From: Vibrio sp. RE88
GTDB lineage: Bacteria > Pseudomonadota > Gammaproteobacteria > Enterobacterales > Vibrionaceae
NCBI RefSeq assembly: GCF_013113835.1
Contig: NZ_VTYQ01000015.1
Location: forward strand, 16,627 to 80,626
Direction of reading: 5' to 3'
DNA length: 64,000 nt
Both the position numbers and the translations under genes were made by a program. A model generated the notes under the pieces. The model saw nothing but the letters and a program-made list of their open reading frames with translations, was not told where the DNA came from and did not search any database. Shown here one piece after another: positions 43,837 to 51,775 of the stretch (position 1 is its first letter; each line of letters starts with the position of its first letter).

Positions 43837-44402
43837 CTACAACATCCTAGATAGAACGTCATTTTCTGGTTTATCGAAGAATCTGTGCTTTAACGCTCCT
43901 GCAATATGGAGGGCTAACACCGCAATGAACCCCAGCCCTAAGACATAGTGAAGACCTATAACCCATGTCGTGATGTCATAATTTTTCTCAATTGGCAGCA
44001 ATGGTAACTCTAAGCCGAAGAACCAAATGGATGTTAACGGAGGAATTCCGGGAAACTCAGGTAAAGCCGACGAGGCAATGTAACCGGTTAGTGGGAGTGC
44101 AAACATGAGCCCATATAGTGCCCAATGAGCCAATGTTGAACCAAGCTTCTCGTGTGCTGGTAATCCGACAGGAGTGGGGGGCGTATTAGCGTTCAGCCTT
44201 GTAATCAGACGAATGATCACCAAAACAAAAGCCAATACTCCGAGTGCCCTGTGCCAGTGATAAAGGTCAAATTTGTTGGGGGATTCAATGGAAAGCTAGC
44301 CATATATAGACCCATTACAAGCGTGCACAGCAGAATTAAGGCCATTAACCAATGAAGTATGCGCATGGGTATTGGATATTTTTTGGGGATCATTTCTGAC
44401 AT
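43837..44402 (-). pseudogene. Cytochrome b561-type membrane haem protein, frameshifted
   Basis: A YodB/CybB-like four-helix diheme cytochrome b of about 188 residues split in two frames. The first part (ATG at 44402, good GGTGAG site) gives MSEMIPKKYPIPMRILHWLMALILL and reads out of frame after PLNPP. The second frame resumes as NKFDLYHWHRALGVLAFVLVIIRL and continues with KLGSTLAHWALYGLMFALPLTGY and IGLHYVLGLGFIAVLALHIAGALKH to the stop. The break maps to a run of five C (44278-44282 as G on the plus strand); one more C restores the frame and the haem-ligand histidines. It could be a real lesion, phase variation or a sequencing error. Confidence 0.8.
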
Positions 44403-44755
44403 AAGCTCACCTAACTAAATAGTGTTATCATGAACTTCATGCTAATTAACTCCAAAAATAAGTTAAATGCATTGCTTGGAAAGTGATTATTTCCAAATGA
44501 ATGGTAATTGTGTGGATTCTTGTAGCAAGATGTGAGCTATCTACCGGCTTAGTTTGAGGCCTTTTCACATTGTCTTGGTCGCTCTTAGCCAACAAGATGT
44601 GTCATTGCAAATCCAATTTAATGACGAAACTCTAAACTTTTAACCGCTTCTCATCTTCACGCAGAGCAATGATTTGTGAACAGGTTTACTTCGGGTTAGC
44701 TCACATGAAAGGCTAATGATATTTTTGTTATTCATAATGCTGTGGCTATGGTGAA

Positions 44756-44837
44756 TATGTTGAACGGAAATATCCTGAAGACACCTTACGATCACTTTCT
44801 ATGAAAGTTTCTAGGCTCAGTCATGAGCCTTTTTTTT
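44756..44837 (+). ncRNA. Candidate small RNA B
   Basis: About 80 nt with two hairpins, ACTTTC-TAT-GAAAGT and AGGCTCA-GTCA-TGAGCCT, the second followed by eight T. A possible promoter is TTGTTA, 16 bp, TATGGT just upstream (about 44725-44752). The unpaired 5' half (with CCTGAAGACACC) would be free to base-pair with targets, as in Hfq- or ProQ-dependent RNAs. I match it to no known family. Confidence 0.4.
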
Positions 44838-44869
44838 CGCCTAATGCTTAGACATGATGCACTGTCATT

Positions 44870-45032
44870 TTCCTGAAGTATTTCAGCCATTGGATTGAAA
44901 CATCGCACGGTTATCTTGCTCTTGGCAATCAGGCAGATACTATGTCGCCAATCATGTTACATGCTTTCATCCAAGGCTATACCGCCTGGAAGCTCCACTT
45001 TTTCGCCGCTCATCTTTTGAGCGGCGCTTTTT
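44870..45032 (+). ncRNA. Candidate small RNA C
   Basis: The stretch ends in a strong terminator, CGCCGCTCA paired with TGAGCGGCG around a 5-nt loop (45004-45026), followed by CTTTTTA. It has no ORF, and the coding gene to the right begins 130 bp later. It opens near TTTTCCTGAAG, a motif shared in part with candidate B. The 5' end is a guess. Confidence 0.35.
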
Positions 45033-45164
45033 ATCATCGCCACTCAACTGCTTCTATTTATTAAGTAAAACATCAACTTACATAAATAGTACATATCACC
45101 GACAGTAACTTACATTTTATCCATTTATATTGTTCCTGATTATTAATTAGCAACAGGAATGCAT

Positions 45165-46274
45165 ATGAATATAAAGCTGCTCACGTTACTAACCGTTCCT
45201 ATGGCAACGATGGCCGGAGTCAGCTCAGACTCCATGTTTAAATCGCTTGTAACGGACAAGCCAAAAGCTGATTACGTGTTTAGTGCTCAAGAGCGTGCAG
45301 AATTGCTTGCAGAGAGGTTACCGATACTTAGCTCTATGCAACTAACCTATGAAGGGCAAACATACTCGAAGATTAAATATGCTGACGATTACGGCCGAGA
45401 CACGTTAGTGCAACTAGAGAGCATATCAGGAAAAACCGTCACTTTAATGCTTGATGATTTGTCAGATACCAATGCTAGGTGCTTCATTTACTTTGATAAA
45501 AATGATCTTGATAGCTTTGATTGCGGCCCTAAAAAAATTGCAGTGTCCTCAAACAAAAGCTTGGTGGAATCGCAAACACTACTGGGCATGAAAACCCTGC
45601 GCTTGGAGTATCATCAAGAGGCACTTGAGTACCTTACGATGATCGGCTCTACCATCTTGACTCCGGTTGTGACGCCAGCAGAAGTAAAGATAAAAACATC
45701 GTTTGCATTTGATGACTTTTACAATGATGCAGTGTGTGGTGGTCATTGCCAACAACGTATTGAGTCGACATTAGGTGTGACTACTTTCACTCAATTACAA
45801 ACAATAGTGGATCAATATCAGGGAACACCAATGACCATGGTATTTGACAGCCATATTGGTGGGAGCGCGGATGACGACATCAATATGTATACAGGTTTGC
45901 TGATCAAGGACAACAATATGAATACGTTGGTCACTGAGAACGGTTCTGTTTTTTCTGGAGGCACAGACCTATTTGCAGCAGGGAACAAACGTACTCTAGA
46001 GCGAGCCAGCGATGTAGGTCGGATTGAAATGGCTCAGCAAATAGGTGTTCATAGCTGGTTTGATGATGACTTAAACAAATCCGCTAAGCAGATTCCTTAC
46101 ACGGATGAAAGCCACCGCAAACAGGCCACATACTTTACCCGAGTTATGGGTGACAAAGGCATCGACTTCTATTTGTTTACACTGGATTCTGCGCCAGCGG
46201 AGGGGGCTCATTGGGTAACAAAATATGAGTCAGATAAGTATGACTTTATTAACGAAATCATCGATCAGCCGTAA
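45165..46274 (+). CDS. Exported protein of unknown function with a possible ClpP-like serine-hydrolase fold
   Basis: About 369 residues with a short signal peptide (LLTLLTVPMATMAG). The start at 45165 has AGGA six bases upstream. The N-terminal half is not recognised. Residues 205-310 resemble the ClpP/crotonase-type periplasmic proteins of the COG3904 group: a strand MTMVFDSHIGGSADDDINMYTGLLI (glycine-rich oxyanion-like loop then helix), NTLVTENGSVFSGGTDLFAAGNKR in the place of the nucleophile-serine segment, and IGVHSWF in the place of the strand with the histidine. Two cysteine pairs (CGGHC and C-F-D-C) suggest disulfides. The enzyme call is an inference from this pattern only. Confidence 0.55.
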   Translation: MNIKLLTLLTVPMATMAGVSSDSMFKSLVTDKPKADYVFSAQERAELLAERLPILSSMQLTYEGQTYSKIKYADDYGRDTLVQLESISGKTVTLMLDDLSDTNARCFIYFDKNDLDSFDCGPKKIAVSSNKSLVESQTLLGMKTLRLEYHQEALEYLTMIGSTILTPVVTPAEVKIKTSFAFDDFYNDAVCGGHCQQRIESTLGVTTFTQLQTIVDQYQGTPMTMVFDSHIGGSADDDINMYTGLLIKDNNMNTLVTENGSVFSGGTDLFAAGNKRTLERASDVGRIEMAQQIGVHSWFDDDLNKSAKQIPYTDESHRKQATYFTRVMGDKGIDFYLFTLDSAPAEGAHWVTKYESDKYDFINEIIDQP

Positions 46275-46387
46275 TATATTCAGATGAAAGCCATCAGCAA
46301 ACTACGTGTTTGTATCTGCGAAGAATTTATAGGACATTCACACGATCACGCTCTATGCTTTCTTTAGTTAAGTGAAAGGTAGAGCGT

Positions 46388-47167
46388 ATGAATCAACTTA
46401 CTCGCAAACTGTGCCTCTTTCTGGCGATGGCTTCTATTTCCATTCATGTTTCAGCCACAACAACGATCAGGCTGGCTTACTCAGACGTTGAATCTTATCC
46501 GTTTCAAATGGGAAATGGTGCTGACGTTGCCAATCCACCGGGATTAGCGTTGGATGTACTTAACCAAGTTGCCAAGAAGTTGGACCTTAACATCGAGTAT
46601 ACGCGCCTTCCGGGTAAACGTGTTTTGCAAGATATCGGGGCAGGGAAAGTCGATGGAGGATTCATATTTTCCTATAACTCACAACGGGCGCAATATGCTC
46701 GCTATCCAACAAGCGATGGCAAACCGGATGGGAGTAAACGTATCGCTACCATTGGCTATTACTTCTATACACTTGACGACAAGCAGCTAAATTGGGATGG
46801 CGATCACCTAGCAGACACCGATCAAAAGGTCGGTGCGCACTTAGGCTTTTCTATTGTTAGAGAGCTAAAGAAGAAACAGCTAAAAGTCCACGAAGTAAAA
46901 ACGACCGAGCAGTTGTTCAATATGCTGCAATTGGATCGTTTATCCGCCATAGCCGTTCAGGATACGATGGCTCAGCAGTTTTTGAGTAGCCAGAAAGTCA
47001 GCAATATTAAGCAGGTACAACCTGCGATCACAACGAAGGATTACTACTTAGTATTGAGCCACGAATTTGTTGATGTGAACCCTGAATTGGCGAGTAAAAT
47101 CTGGAATGCAATTGAAGAGTTGAGAGATGATACCTTTTCTAATCAAGGAGATAAGTATCTAGAATAA
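46388..47167 (+). CDS. Periplasmic solute-binding protein, family 3 type
   Basis: A 259-residue protein with a signal peptide (LFLAMASISIHVSA) and the type 3 solute-binding fold: IRLAYSDVESYPFQMG, GLALDVLNQVAKKLDLNIEYTRLPGKRVLQDI and GKVDGGFIFSYNSQRAQYARYP. No ABC permease or ATPase lies next to it, so it is an orphan receptor that could serve a transporter encoded elsewhere or a signalling protein. A GAGC-type sequence upstream of the ATG is acceptable. It is divergent from nothing and is followed by a matS site. Confidence 0.8.
   Translation: MNQLTRKLCLFLAMASISIHVSATTTIRLAYSDVESYPFQMGNGADVANPPGLALDVLNQVAKKLDLNIEYTRLPGKRVLQDIGAGKVDGGFIFSYNSQRAQYARYPTSDGKPDGSKRIATIGYYFYTLDDKQLNWDGDHLADTDQKVGAHLGFSIVRELKKKQLKVHEVKTTEQLFNMLQLDRLSAIAVQDTMAQQFLSSQKVSNIKQVQPAITTKDYYLVLSHEFVDVNPELASKIWNAIEELRDDTFSNQGDKYLE
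46638..46645 (+). other. KOPS octamer pointing toward dif
   Basis: GGGCAGGG matches GGGNAGGG on the plus strand, 5.5 kb left of dif, inside the solute-binding protein gene. Confidence 0.45.
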
Positions 47168-47181
47168 CATACACACCCATA

Positions 47182-47194
47182 GTGACACCGTCAC
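47182..47194. other. matS site (MatP-binding), exact
   Basis: GTGAC-ACC-GTCAC fits GTGACRNYGTCAC. It lies 15 bases after the solute-binding gene stop and is about 4.9 kb left of dif. Confidence 0.85.
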
Positions 47195-47282
47195 TCTTAT
47201 CCTTATGTAATACGTGTTGAACAGGCGATAAGTGAGAGATAGACTGCTCTCCTTTACGTCGCAAATGCCAATTAGGTAAATT

Positions 47283-47591
47283 ATGCAAAAAACATCTCTT
47301 GTTGCTCTACTCATCAGCTCCGCGTTTCCAGCGATGGCGGCGAATAATCCAAACATTGAGTTCATGACTCACATCACCTGTAAAATGGGAGGGTGCACTA
47401 TGGTTTGTACTTCTGCCGAAGGGAAAAAGGACGTAAAAGCAAAGGGGATTAACAGTGCTGACGTGGTGACATACAAAAGTGGTACTGTGCAGCACAATTT
47501 AGTTGTTGGCTTTCAAAAGGTGGTAGTCACTTCACCCGCAGGTACTGAGTCTTGCACTCTAAACAACATTGATAAAATTGAGACTCAGTAG
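47283..47591 (+). CDS. Small exported protein with four cysteines
   Basis: Not recognised. The 102-residue precursor has a clear signal peptide (LVALLISSAFPAMA). The mature 83-residue domain has four cysteines (ITCKMGGCTMVC and ESCTLNN), probably forming two disulfides in the periplasm, and alternating strands. A weak AGGTAAA-type site precedes the ATG. It is bounded on the left by a matS site and on the right by a hairpin between convergent genes. It may be an inhibitor-like or binding domain, but nothing in the sequence shows this. Confidence 0.6.
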   Translation: MQKTSLVALLISSAFPAMAANNPNIEFMTHITCKMGGCTMVCTSAEGKKDVKAKGINSADVVTYKSGTVQHNLVVGFQKVVVTSPAGTESCTLNNIDKIETQ

Positions 47592-47602
47592 ATGGTTAAT
47601 AG

Positions 47603-47629
47603 GCGAATAACGTTTAATGTTATTCGCCC
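47603..47629. terminator. Hairpin between convergent genes
   Basis: GGCGAATAAC pairs perfectly with GTTATTCGCC around a 7-nt loop. There is no U-tract on either side, so it is only a probable terminator. Confidence 0.4.
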
Positions 47630-47635
47630 AAACAG

Positions 47636-48211
47636 CTAAACCATTTGAGATGCTATTTCGTGCACGTTTGCTTGCCAATCCACGATCTTGTCGTTATCCA
47701 CAAAACTGGCAGAACATAGAAAAACCGGCTCGAAACACTCTATCCCACAAAATTGAAGCGTAAACTGATTCAGTTGTGCCAAAATTGGGGCTGCCTGCAT
47801 TTGATCGTACTCTTCTGGAGCATCCATAGTCAGAATTAATTGAGAAGTTTTACCTTCTAATAGTGGAATTACGTTTGGGTTGTTACTTTCATATTTAAAA
47901 GCGAATCCAGGTAGAAGAGAACGGTCGATCAGGCCCTTAAGCTTAGCTGGTATGCCGCCCCACCAAATTGGGCTCACAATCGTGATATGGTCTGCCCAGA
48001 GAAGCATCTCTTGAAACTCCTGCAAACTAGGCTCAAGAGTTTTCGAAGAGTCGTATCCTCCAGATAGATCAGGGTCAAAAGTCATTGATTCTAAATCAAA
48101 TCGACGAACGTGATGTGCAGCAGCCACACCGCTTTGATAAGCATCAGATATTGTGTGGCAAAGGCTTTGTCGCTTTGGGTTACCGTTGAGTATTAATACG
48201 TTTTTCATCAT
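47636..48211 (-). CDS. NAD(P)H-dependent quinone oxidoreductase, flavodoxin fold
   Basis: A 191-residue cytosolic flavoprotein of the NQO1/KefF/MdaB superfamily. VLILNGNPKRQSLCHTISDAY is the FMN phosphate-binding start, SPIWWGGIPAKLKGLIDRSLLPGFAFKY is the family signature around the isoalloxazine. Two ATGs (48211, 48208) follow AGGAG; either could be used. It is immediately downstream of a merR-type gene on the same strand and a MerR-type promoter lies between them. The natural reading is a stress- or quinone-inducible enzyme under that regulator. Confidence 0.85.
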   Translation of the reverse strand: MMKNVLILNGNPKRQSLCHTISDAYQSGVAAAHHVRRFDLESMTFDPDLSGGYDSSKTLEPSLQEFQEMLLWADHITIVSPIWWGGIPAKLKGLIDRSLLPGFAFKYESNNPNVIPLLEGKTSQLILTMDAPEEYDQMQAAPILAQLNQFTLQFCGIECFEPVFLCSASFVDNDKIVDWQANVHEIASQMV

Positions 48212-48235
48212 CTTTCTCCTTTGAGTGGGATGATG

Positions 48236-48267
48236 AGTGTAAAGTCTGCCCATAGGGGGAGAGTCAA
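48236..48267 (-). promoter_or_regulatory. MerR-type promoter with 20-bp spacer
   Basis: On the minus strand -35 TTGACT (48267-48262) and -10 TACACT (48241-48236) are 20 bp apart, the overlong spacing that MerR activators correct. The spacer holds an imperfect dyad, ACTCTCCCC and GGGCAGACT. Transcription would start about 18 bp before the oxidoreductase start codon. Confidence 0.6.
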
Positions 48268-48270
48268 CCA

Positions 48271-48615
48271 CTATTCACATGAATTGATCGCTTCAATACA
48301 GGACTCTACATTTTTAAGCTTTTCGGCAAGTAGCGTTTGTTCTCGCAATAATCTTTCTCTTACCTCTACCAGAAAGCTTTCAATGCGCTGCCAGTCAACT
48401 TGATTATTCTTGTAGACGATGATGCCCTTAAGCTCAGAAAGCTTAACTCCGAGATGCTTTGCCTGAACAATAAGGTTAAGAATATCCACATCTGAATGTT
48501 TGTAGATTCTGTAACGCCCTTGGCGTTGTGGCGTTTGGATAAGCCCCAACTCTTCGTAAAGCCTGATAGCTTTTATCGACAAGCCTGTTTTTCGGGAAAC
48601 TTCACCTATAAACAT
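48271..48615 (-). CDS. MerR-family transcription regulator
   Basis: A 114-residue regulator. The ATG at 48615 is used because AGAGG is five bases upstream and FIGEVSRKTGLSIKAIRLYEELGLI is the normal MerR helix-turn-helix start. The wing QGRYRIYKHSDVDIL is followed by the second helix pair and a long dimerisation helix (residues 70-105). There is no cysteine-rich metal site like MerR/CueR; only one cysteine pair (SCIEAINSC) lies at the very end. Together with the following flavoprotein gene this suggests sensing of an organic or redox signal. Its own promoter is not clear. Confidence 0.85.
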   Translation of the reverse strand: MFIGEVSRKTGLSIKAIRLYEELGLIQTPQRQGRYRIYKHSDVDILNLIVQAKHLGVKLSELKGIIVYKNNQVDWQRIESFLVEVRERLLREQTLLAEKLKNVESCIEAINSCE

Positions 48616-48720
48616 GAAACCTCTGGGAACGTATGAGTGGTTAAGGGTCAACGATGATGAAAATGTGATGGGGCATTTTCACAAAGAAGGTCGATGATGT
48701 GTTGCTACCAAGTAGAGAAA

Positions 48721-49053
48721 TTACACGTACTCTACAAATAAATGGTTCTTATAATGTTCATCAATCAGCTCACGTATCTCCTTAACAAAATACTCATGCT
48801 TTTCGTAAAATTTGTCACCGAGTAATAAGGTGTGTTGTACGATGTCATTCACTAGCTCAAGTCGGGAACTTGGCAGCAAAAAATTGGTTCTATCATGTCT
48901 AATTTTAACCAATAGATCTCCAAGCCTTCTCAGCTCCGCCAAAATGGCCTTTTGTGCCAAGCCTTTCTTATGCATATGGGCTTCCCAGAACCAGATGATC
49001 AAATGATCTTCACAAGCAATGGCTTTACTGTCTGGCTGGTTAATGGTGTCCAT
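48721..49053 (-). CDS. Hypothetical helical protein, 110 residues
   Basis: Not recognised. The sequence is soluble and strongly helical, with no signal peptide. Two regular helices (LAQKAILAELRRLGDLLVKIRHD; RLELVNDIVQHTLLLGDKFYEKHEYFVKEIRELI) could form a bundle similar to small sensor or hemerythrin-like domains. Histidines H27, H54, H73 and H86 do not fit a known metal motif. The ribosome-binding site is weak. Confidence as a gene is moderate, based on length, isolation and helical periodicity. Confidence 0.5.
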   Translation of the reverse strand: MDTINQPDSKAIACEDHLIIWFWEAHMHKKGLAQKAILAELRRLGDLLVKIRHDRTNFLLPSSRLELVNDIVQHTLLLGDKFYEKHEYFVKEIRELIDEHYKNHLFVEYV

Positions 49054-49293
49054 TCGAGATAATCCGTTGTCTATAGATGCAATATAGTCATGCGCATTTT
49101 TTACTCATATTGTGAGTCACTATGCATACATGAACGCAATAACAACGAACTTTATCAAAATAATTGAATATGAAAAAGTCATGCTTACATAGATTTACAT
49201 AGCCAAGATAGATGTGATAGCTACTTAAGTTCACTCCAAAAATTCGCTTTATGAGCTAACTTTTTAATACAGGTAAAATTCTAAATCATATAA

Positions 49294-49301
49294 GGGTAGG
49301 G
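49294..49301 (+). other. KOPS octamer pointing toward dif
   Basis: GGGTAGGG matches the FtsK-orienting sequence GGGNAGGG. It is on the plus strand 2.8 kb left of dif, as expected. Confidence 0.5.
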
Positions 49302-49306
49302 TTGGC

Positions 49307-50317
49307 ATGATTAGCTGCATAAGAAACATGACTATTTTCACTCTGTTAATCAGTATTGCTAGCCTTTCTGAGGCAAAGCCACTGCGCTTTGCCGTCGTAC
49401 CCAAAGAAGAGAACAACCCATTTTTTGAAGCAAGCCGAGAAGGGTGCATGGCGGCTGCAAAAGAACTCAATAATGTAGAATGCGTTTATCGAGGCCCCAA
49501 AAGTGTTGATATACGTAAGCAAGACAAAATCATTTCTGATTTGCTGGATGAAGGCGTAGACGGTATTGCTATTGCGGTTCCTCAGGGCAAATTTATGCTT
49601 GAGCACAGTATGCAGAAAGTGCGAGAACTTGGTATTCCTGTGATCACTTATGATGCCGATTTCTCGAAAGAAACTCTAACCAGTTACCCAGACTTAAGAG
49701 CGGCTTATATAGGCACTAACGATTTTGATCTAGGAAGAGCACTGGGTGAACAACTTAAGTCTCAACTCCCGAGCGGCGGGACTCTCATTATTCAAAGCGG
49801 TCGACCTGATTCGCCGAATTTAAATCTCAGAGTGATGGGAATACGCTCCGCCTTATCAGGTAAAGAATACGCGTTACCTCCTGGTGAGCGCCTAAAAGGA
49901 GAGAACGGCTGGACGGAGTTTAGTAAACCACTTCACAACTTCGGTCAGTTCGAAAGAGCACTCGAGGATCTCAAAAACGTACTCAACTCTTATCAGGAGC
50001 GTGAAATTAACGCCATCGTGGCCGTAGGGGGCTGGACTCAGTTTTTAGAAGAGTATAGAGATGTCGTTACCCCTCACAAACAGGCCATACTCGACAAAGA
50101 CATCGTTATCATCACTGCAGACACAGCCCAAGAACAACTCGTGTATTTAAAAGACAACCTAGCGCACGGCAATGTCGGCCAAAACCCCTATGAGATGGGC
50201 AAGCAAGCAATATTGACCCTCTACAAGCTTGTGAACAAACAAGCTGTAGAGGAGGTGATGTACATCCCGATGACTTACTGCACACCCGACAACTATCAGA
50301 GCTGTACTAAGAATTAA
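49307..50317 (+). CDS. Periplasmic sugar-type binding protein (Peripla_BP_4)
   Basis: A 336-residue precursor with a signal peptide (MTIFTLLISIASLSEA) and the ribose-binding-type fold: LRFAVVPKEENNPFFEASREGCMAAAKEL, the second domain GTNDFDLGRALGEQL, and IVIITADTAQEQL. The closing GNVGQNPYEMGKQA segment is typical of group B sugar receptors. Two ATGs are possible (49307, 49328); the second would give a more typical signal peptide. There is no adjacent permease, so it might serve a distant ABC system or a two-component sensor, as LuxP and TorT-like proteins do. Confidence 0.8.
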   Translation: MISCIRNMTIFTLLISIASLSEAKPLRFAVVPKEENNPFFEASREGCMAAAKELNNVECVYRGPKSVDIRKQDKIISDLLDEGVDGIAIAVPQGKFMLEHSMQKVRELGIPVITYDADFSKETLTSYPDLRAAYIGTNDFDLGRALGEQLKSQLPSGGTLIIQSGRPDSPNLNLRVMGIRSALSGKEYALPPGERLKGENGWTEFSKPLHNFGQFERALEDLKNVLNSYQEREINAIVAVGGWTQFLEEYRDVVTPHKQAILDKDIVIITADTAQEQLVYLKDNLAHGNVGQNPYEMGKQAILTLYKLVNKQAVEEVMYIPMTYCTPDNYQSCTKN

Positions 50318-50371
50318 CTTCAGGGATGTAAGTATTTACAGCTGTATAAGTTCCAAGAGAACATAATTTAA

Positions 50372-50683
50372 CGCCAAACTAGACCAGAAGAAACATCAGG
50401 CGGCTACAAAAAGAGGCGAAATCCAACCAGCAGTCTCGATGAAGTCAGCATTAAAGAGCGAGGCTTCAAAGACGAATTTATCCTGCTTGTGGTGTTTATC
50501 CCGCTGATTCTTTCTTTTATCCCTGACTATGCGTCCTATGTCGAACAAGGCTTTGAAGCTCTGCAGAATATCCCCGAACCGTATTGGTATGTGGTGGGCG
50601 CCGTCGTCATTGATACGCTTGGCATGCGGGCGATGGTGCGTTATCTGCTCGAGTTCTTCTCAGGCAAGTTCAGGGGGCAGTGA
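50372..50683 (+). pseudogene. 5'-truncated phage-type membrane protein (holin-like layout)
   Basis: A frame opens after a TAA at 50369 and runs 103 codons to 50683 with no ATG. The basic N-terminal part (KKRRNPTSSLDEV, IKERGFKDEFIL) is followed by two hydrophobic stretches (LLVVFIPLILSFIP; YWYVVGAVVIDTLGMRAMVRYLL). This looks like small phage lysis or assembly membrane proteins. The missing start suggests truncation at about 50370. It overlaps the start of the next frame in TGATG. Confidence 0.5.
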
Positions 50684-50931
50684 TGGGACTACTGGAAGCC
50701 ATGCTCATTTCACTAATCACCGGCGTGGTTTCAAGCGCGGGCACGATTGCAGCGCTCAAAACCGACATCAACTGGATAAAGAAAGTGCAGCAAGACCAGG
50801 GCGCTTATATCGGGATTGGGGGAGTTTCGGGTAGTTGTGTGACTTGGCTAGACGTAAGCAGGCGCTCTTTGCGGCGACGAGCGAGTAGGGTGATGGGAGT
50901 GAGAATATACTTAATAGGGCGCTGCCATTGA
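50683..50931 (+). pseudogene. Phage-type small membrane protein, 3' end scrambled
   Basis: The ATG overlaps the stop of the preceding frame (TGATG), the coupling typical of phage genes. The first 45 residues are coherent: a hydrophobic helix (MLISLITGVVSSAGTIAAL) then KTDINWIKKVQQDQ. After about 50805 the frame runs through antisense sequence of the replication-type gene, so its true C-terminus seems lost in a junction. Confidence 0.4.
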
Positions 50932-51449
50932 GTCGCACGTTTCTTGAGATACTTACGTGCCTTTTGTTTCGCTTCAAGACGCTCTTTCAGCATACCCAAA
51001 TCAGCAAAGTATTTATCGGTGATCTTCTTAATCGACGCTAAGCCGCGCCACTTTTCGAGGTTATCTTTACCCGTATAACGCTCTCGAGGCTGTACTGAGG
51101 TTATCCAGCCTTTTCGAATTGCATAATCTTTGCACTGCTTAACACGCCATTCAGGCATATTCAGTTCTTTCCCGATGTAACCCCAGGTTCTCAAAAGAAA
51201 GCCATGTTGCGTATCGACGCCAATTTTGCCCGTAGTCAGGCACATTTCGTTGACAAGAACATACATAAAGCGCGCAACATCGTTTACCATGCTTTGCTGA
51301 CTGGCGCGGCCGTTCTCTGTGAGAAAAGCGGCTGAGGATGAAGGATTGTTGAGGATTCGCATCATTACAGAGTAATGCAGACGACACAAAGGACGCTCTT
51401 GGCGTTTCTTTCTCTGCTGTTCGTTATGCTGTAATGGATCGTAATTCAT
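50805..51449 (-). CDS. Putative replication-type winged-helix protein of a dif-linked mobile element
   Basis: A 214-residue basic protein, not confidently placed in a family. The middle (FLLRTWGYIGKELNMPEWRVKQCKDYAIRKGWI) reads as a winged-helix DNA-binding unit, and the C-terminal third is very basic (EAKQKARKYLKKRATQWQRP, LLARRRKERL). This arrangement resembles plasmid or phage replication initiators of the RepA type, which is an inference from layout only. The ATG at 51449 has a weak ribosome-binding site. A strong GC hairpin lies 100 bp upstream. It sits between phage-like fragments and dif. Confidence 0.5.
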   Translation of the reverse strand: MNYDPLQHNEQQRKKRQERPLCRLHYSVMMRILNNPSSSAAFLTENGRASQQSMVNDVARFMYVLVNEMCLTTGKIGVDTQHGFLLRTWGYIGKELNMPEWRVKQCKDYAIRKGWITSVQPRERYTGKDNLEKWRGLASIKKITDKYFADLGMLKERLEAKQKARKYLKKRATQWQRPIKYILTPITLLARRRKERLLTSSQVTQLPETPPIPI

Positions 51450-51549
51450 GCGGGGCTAAAGCCTAATCTTTGCTTGTATCTGACAATGAGTTGATTCAAT
51501 TCTTATCTATCCGATCAATACTTAAGAGGTTGCAATTCATCGTTCGGAT

Positions 51550-51584
51550 TCCCCCCATAAGCGCTTCGAATCACTATGGGGGGA
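51550..51584. repeat. 10-bp inverted repeat with C6/G6 core
   Basis: TCCCCCCATA pairs with TATGGGGGGA across 15 nt. It lies upstream of the replication-type gene within the dif-linked element. Such a hairpin could be a single-strand origin, an operator or part of a folded attachment site. It has no U-tract. Confidence 0.55.
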
Positions 51585-51775
51585 TAAGTTTTGGATCTAA
51601 TGCCAAATATATGATGAATCGCAAAGCCTCCCGGCTTGACGTGTCCGCGTATCTACAAAGCATCTCAAATACTTAGCTCAACTCAGACATATAGATTAAA
51701 GATCATTTGGAGTATCGGTGGCAAGTGTATTGTCCACCTGTGGCATACGCTATACTCCACGCAGGAGGTGCCAAA

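Larger units (their letters stand above)
44403..45158. other. Long non-coding region with two orphan terminators
   Basis: Some 750 bp without a credible gene. It holds two strong plus-strand intrinsic terminators (44813-44837 and 45004-45032) that no ORF explains, and AT-rich sequence before the secreted-protein gene at 45165. See the two candidate small RNAs. Confidence 0.6.

Noticed and set aside
44217..44402. Separate 61-residue membrane protein
   Set aside because: It is the N-terminal part of the cytochrome b561 gene before the frameshift, and its last residues are out-of-frame sequence.
46388..47167. Second Aap-type amino-acid transporter
   Set aside because: Family 3 binding protein only; no permease or ATPase genes adjoin it.
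49307..50317. LuxP, the AI-2 receptor
   Set aside because: Same fold, but no luxQ sensor gene lies nearby and the length and motifs do not single out LuxP.
50359..50375. AACATAATT left of the element, resembling part of a reversed XerD arm
   Set aside because: Only seven to nine bases fit and the same string recurs at 52220; not enough to call a second attachment site.
51470..51676. 68-residue plus-strand ORF between replication-type gene and HTH gene
   Set aside because: No ribosome-binding site, spans the GC hairpin and has no protein-like pattern.
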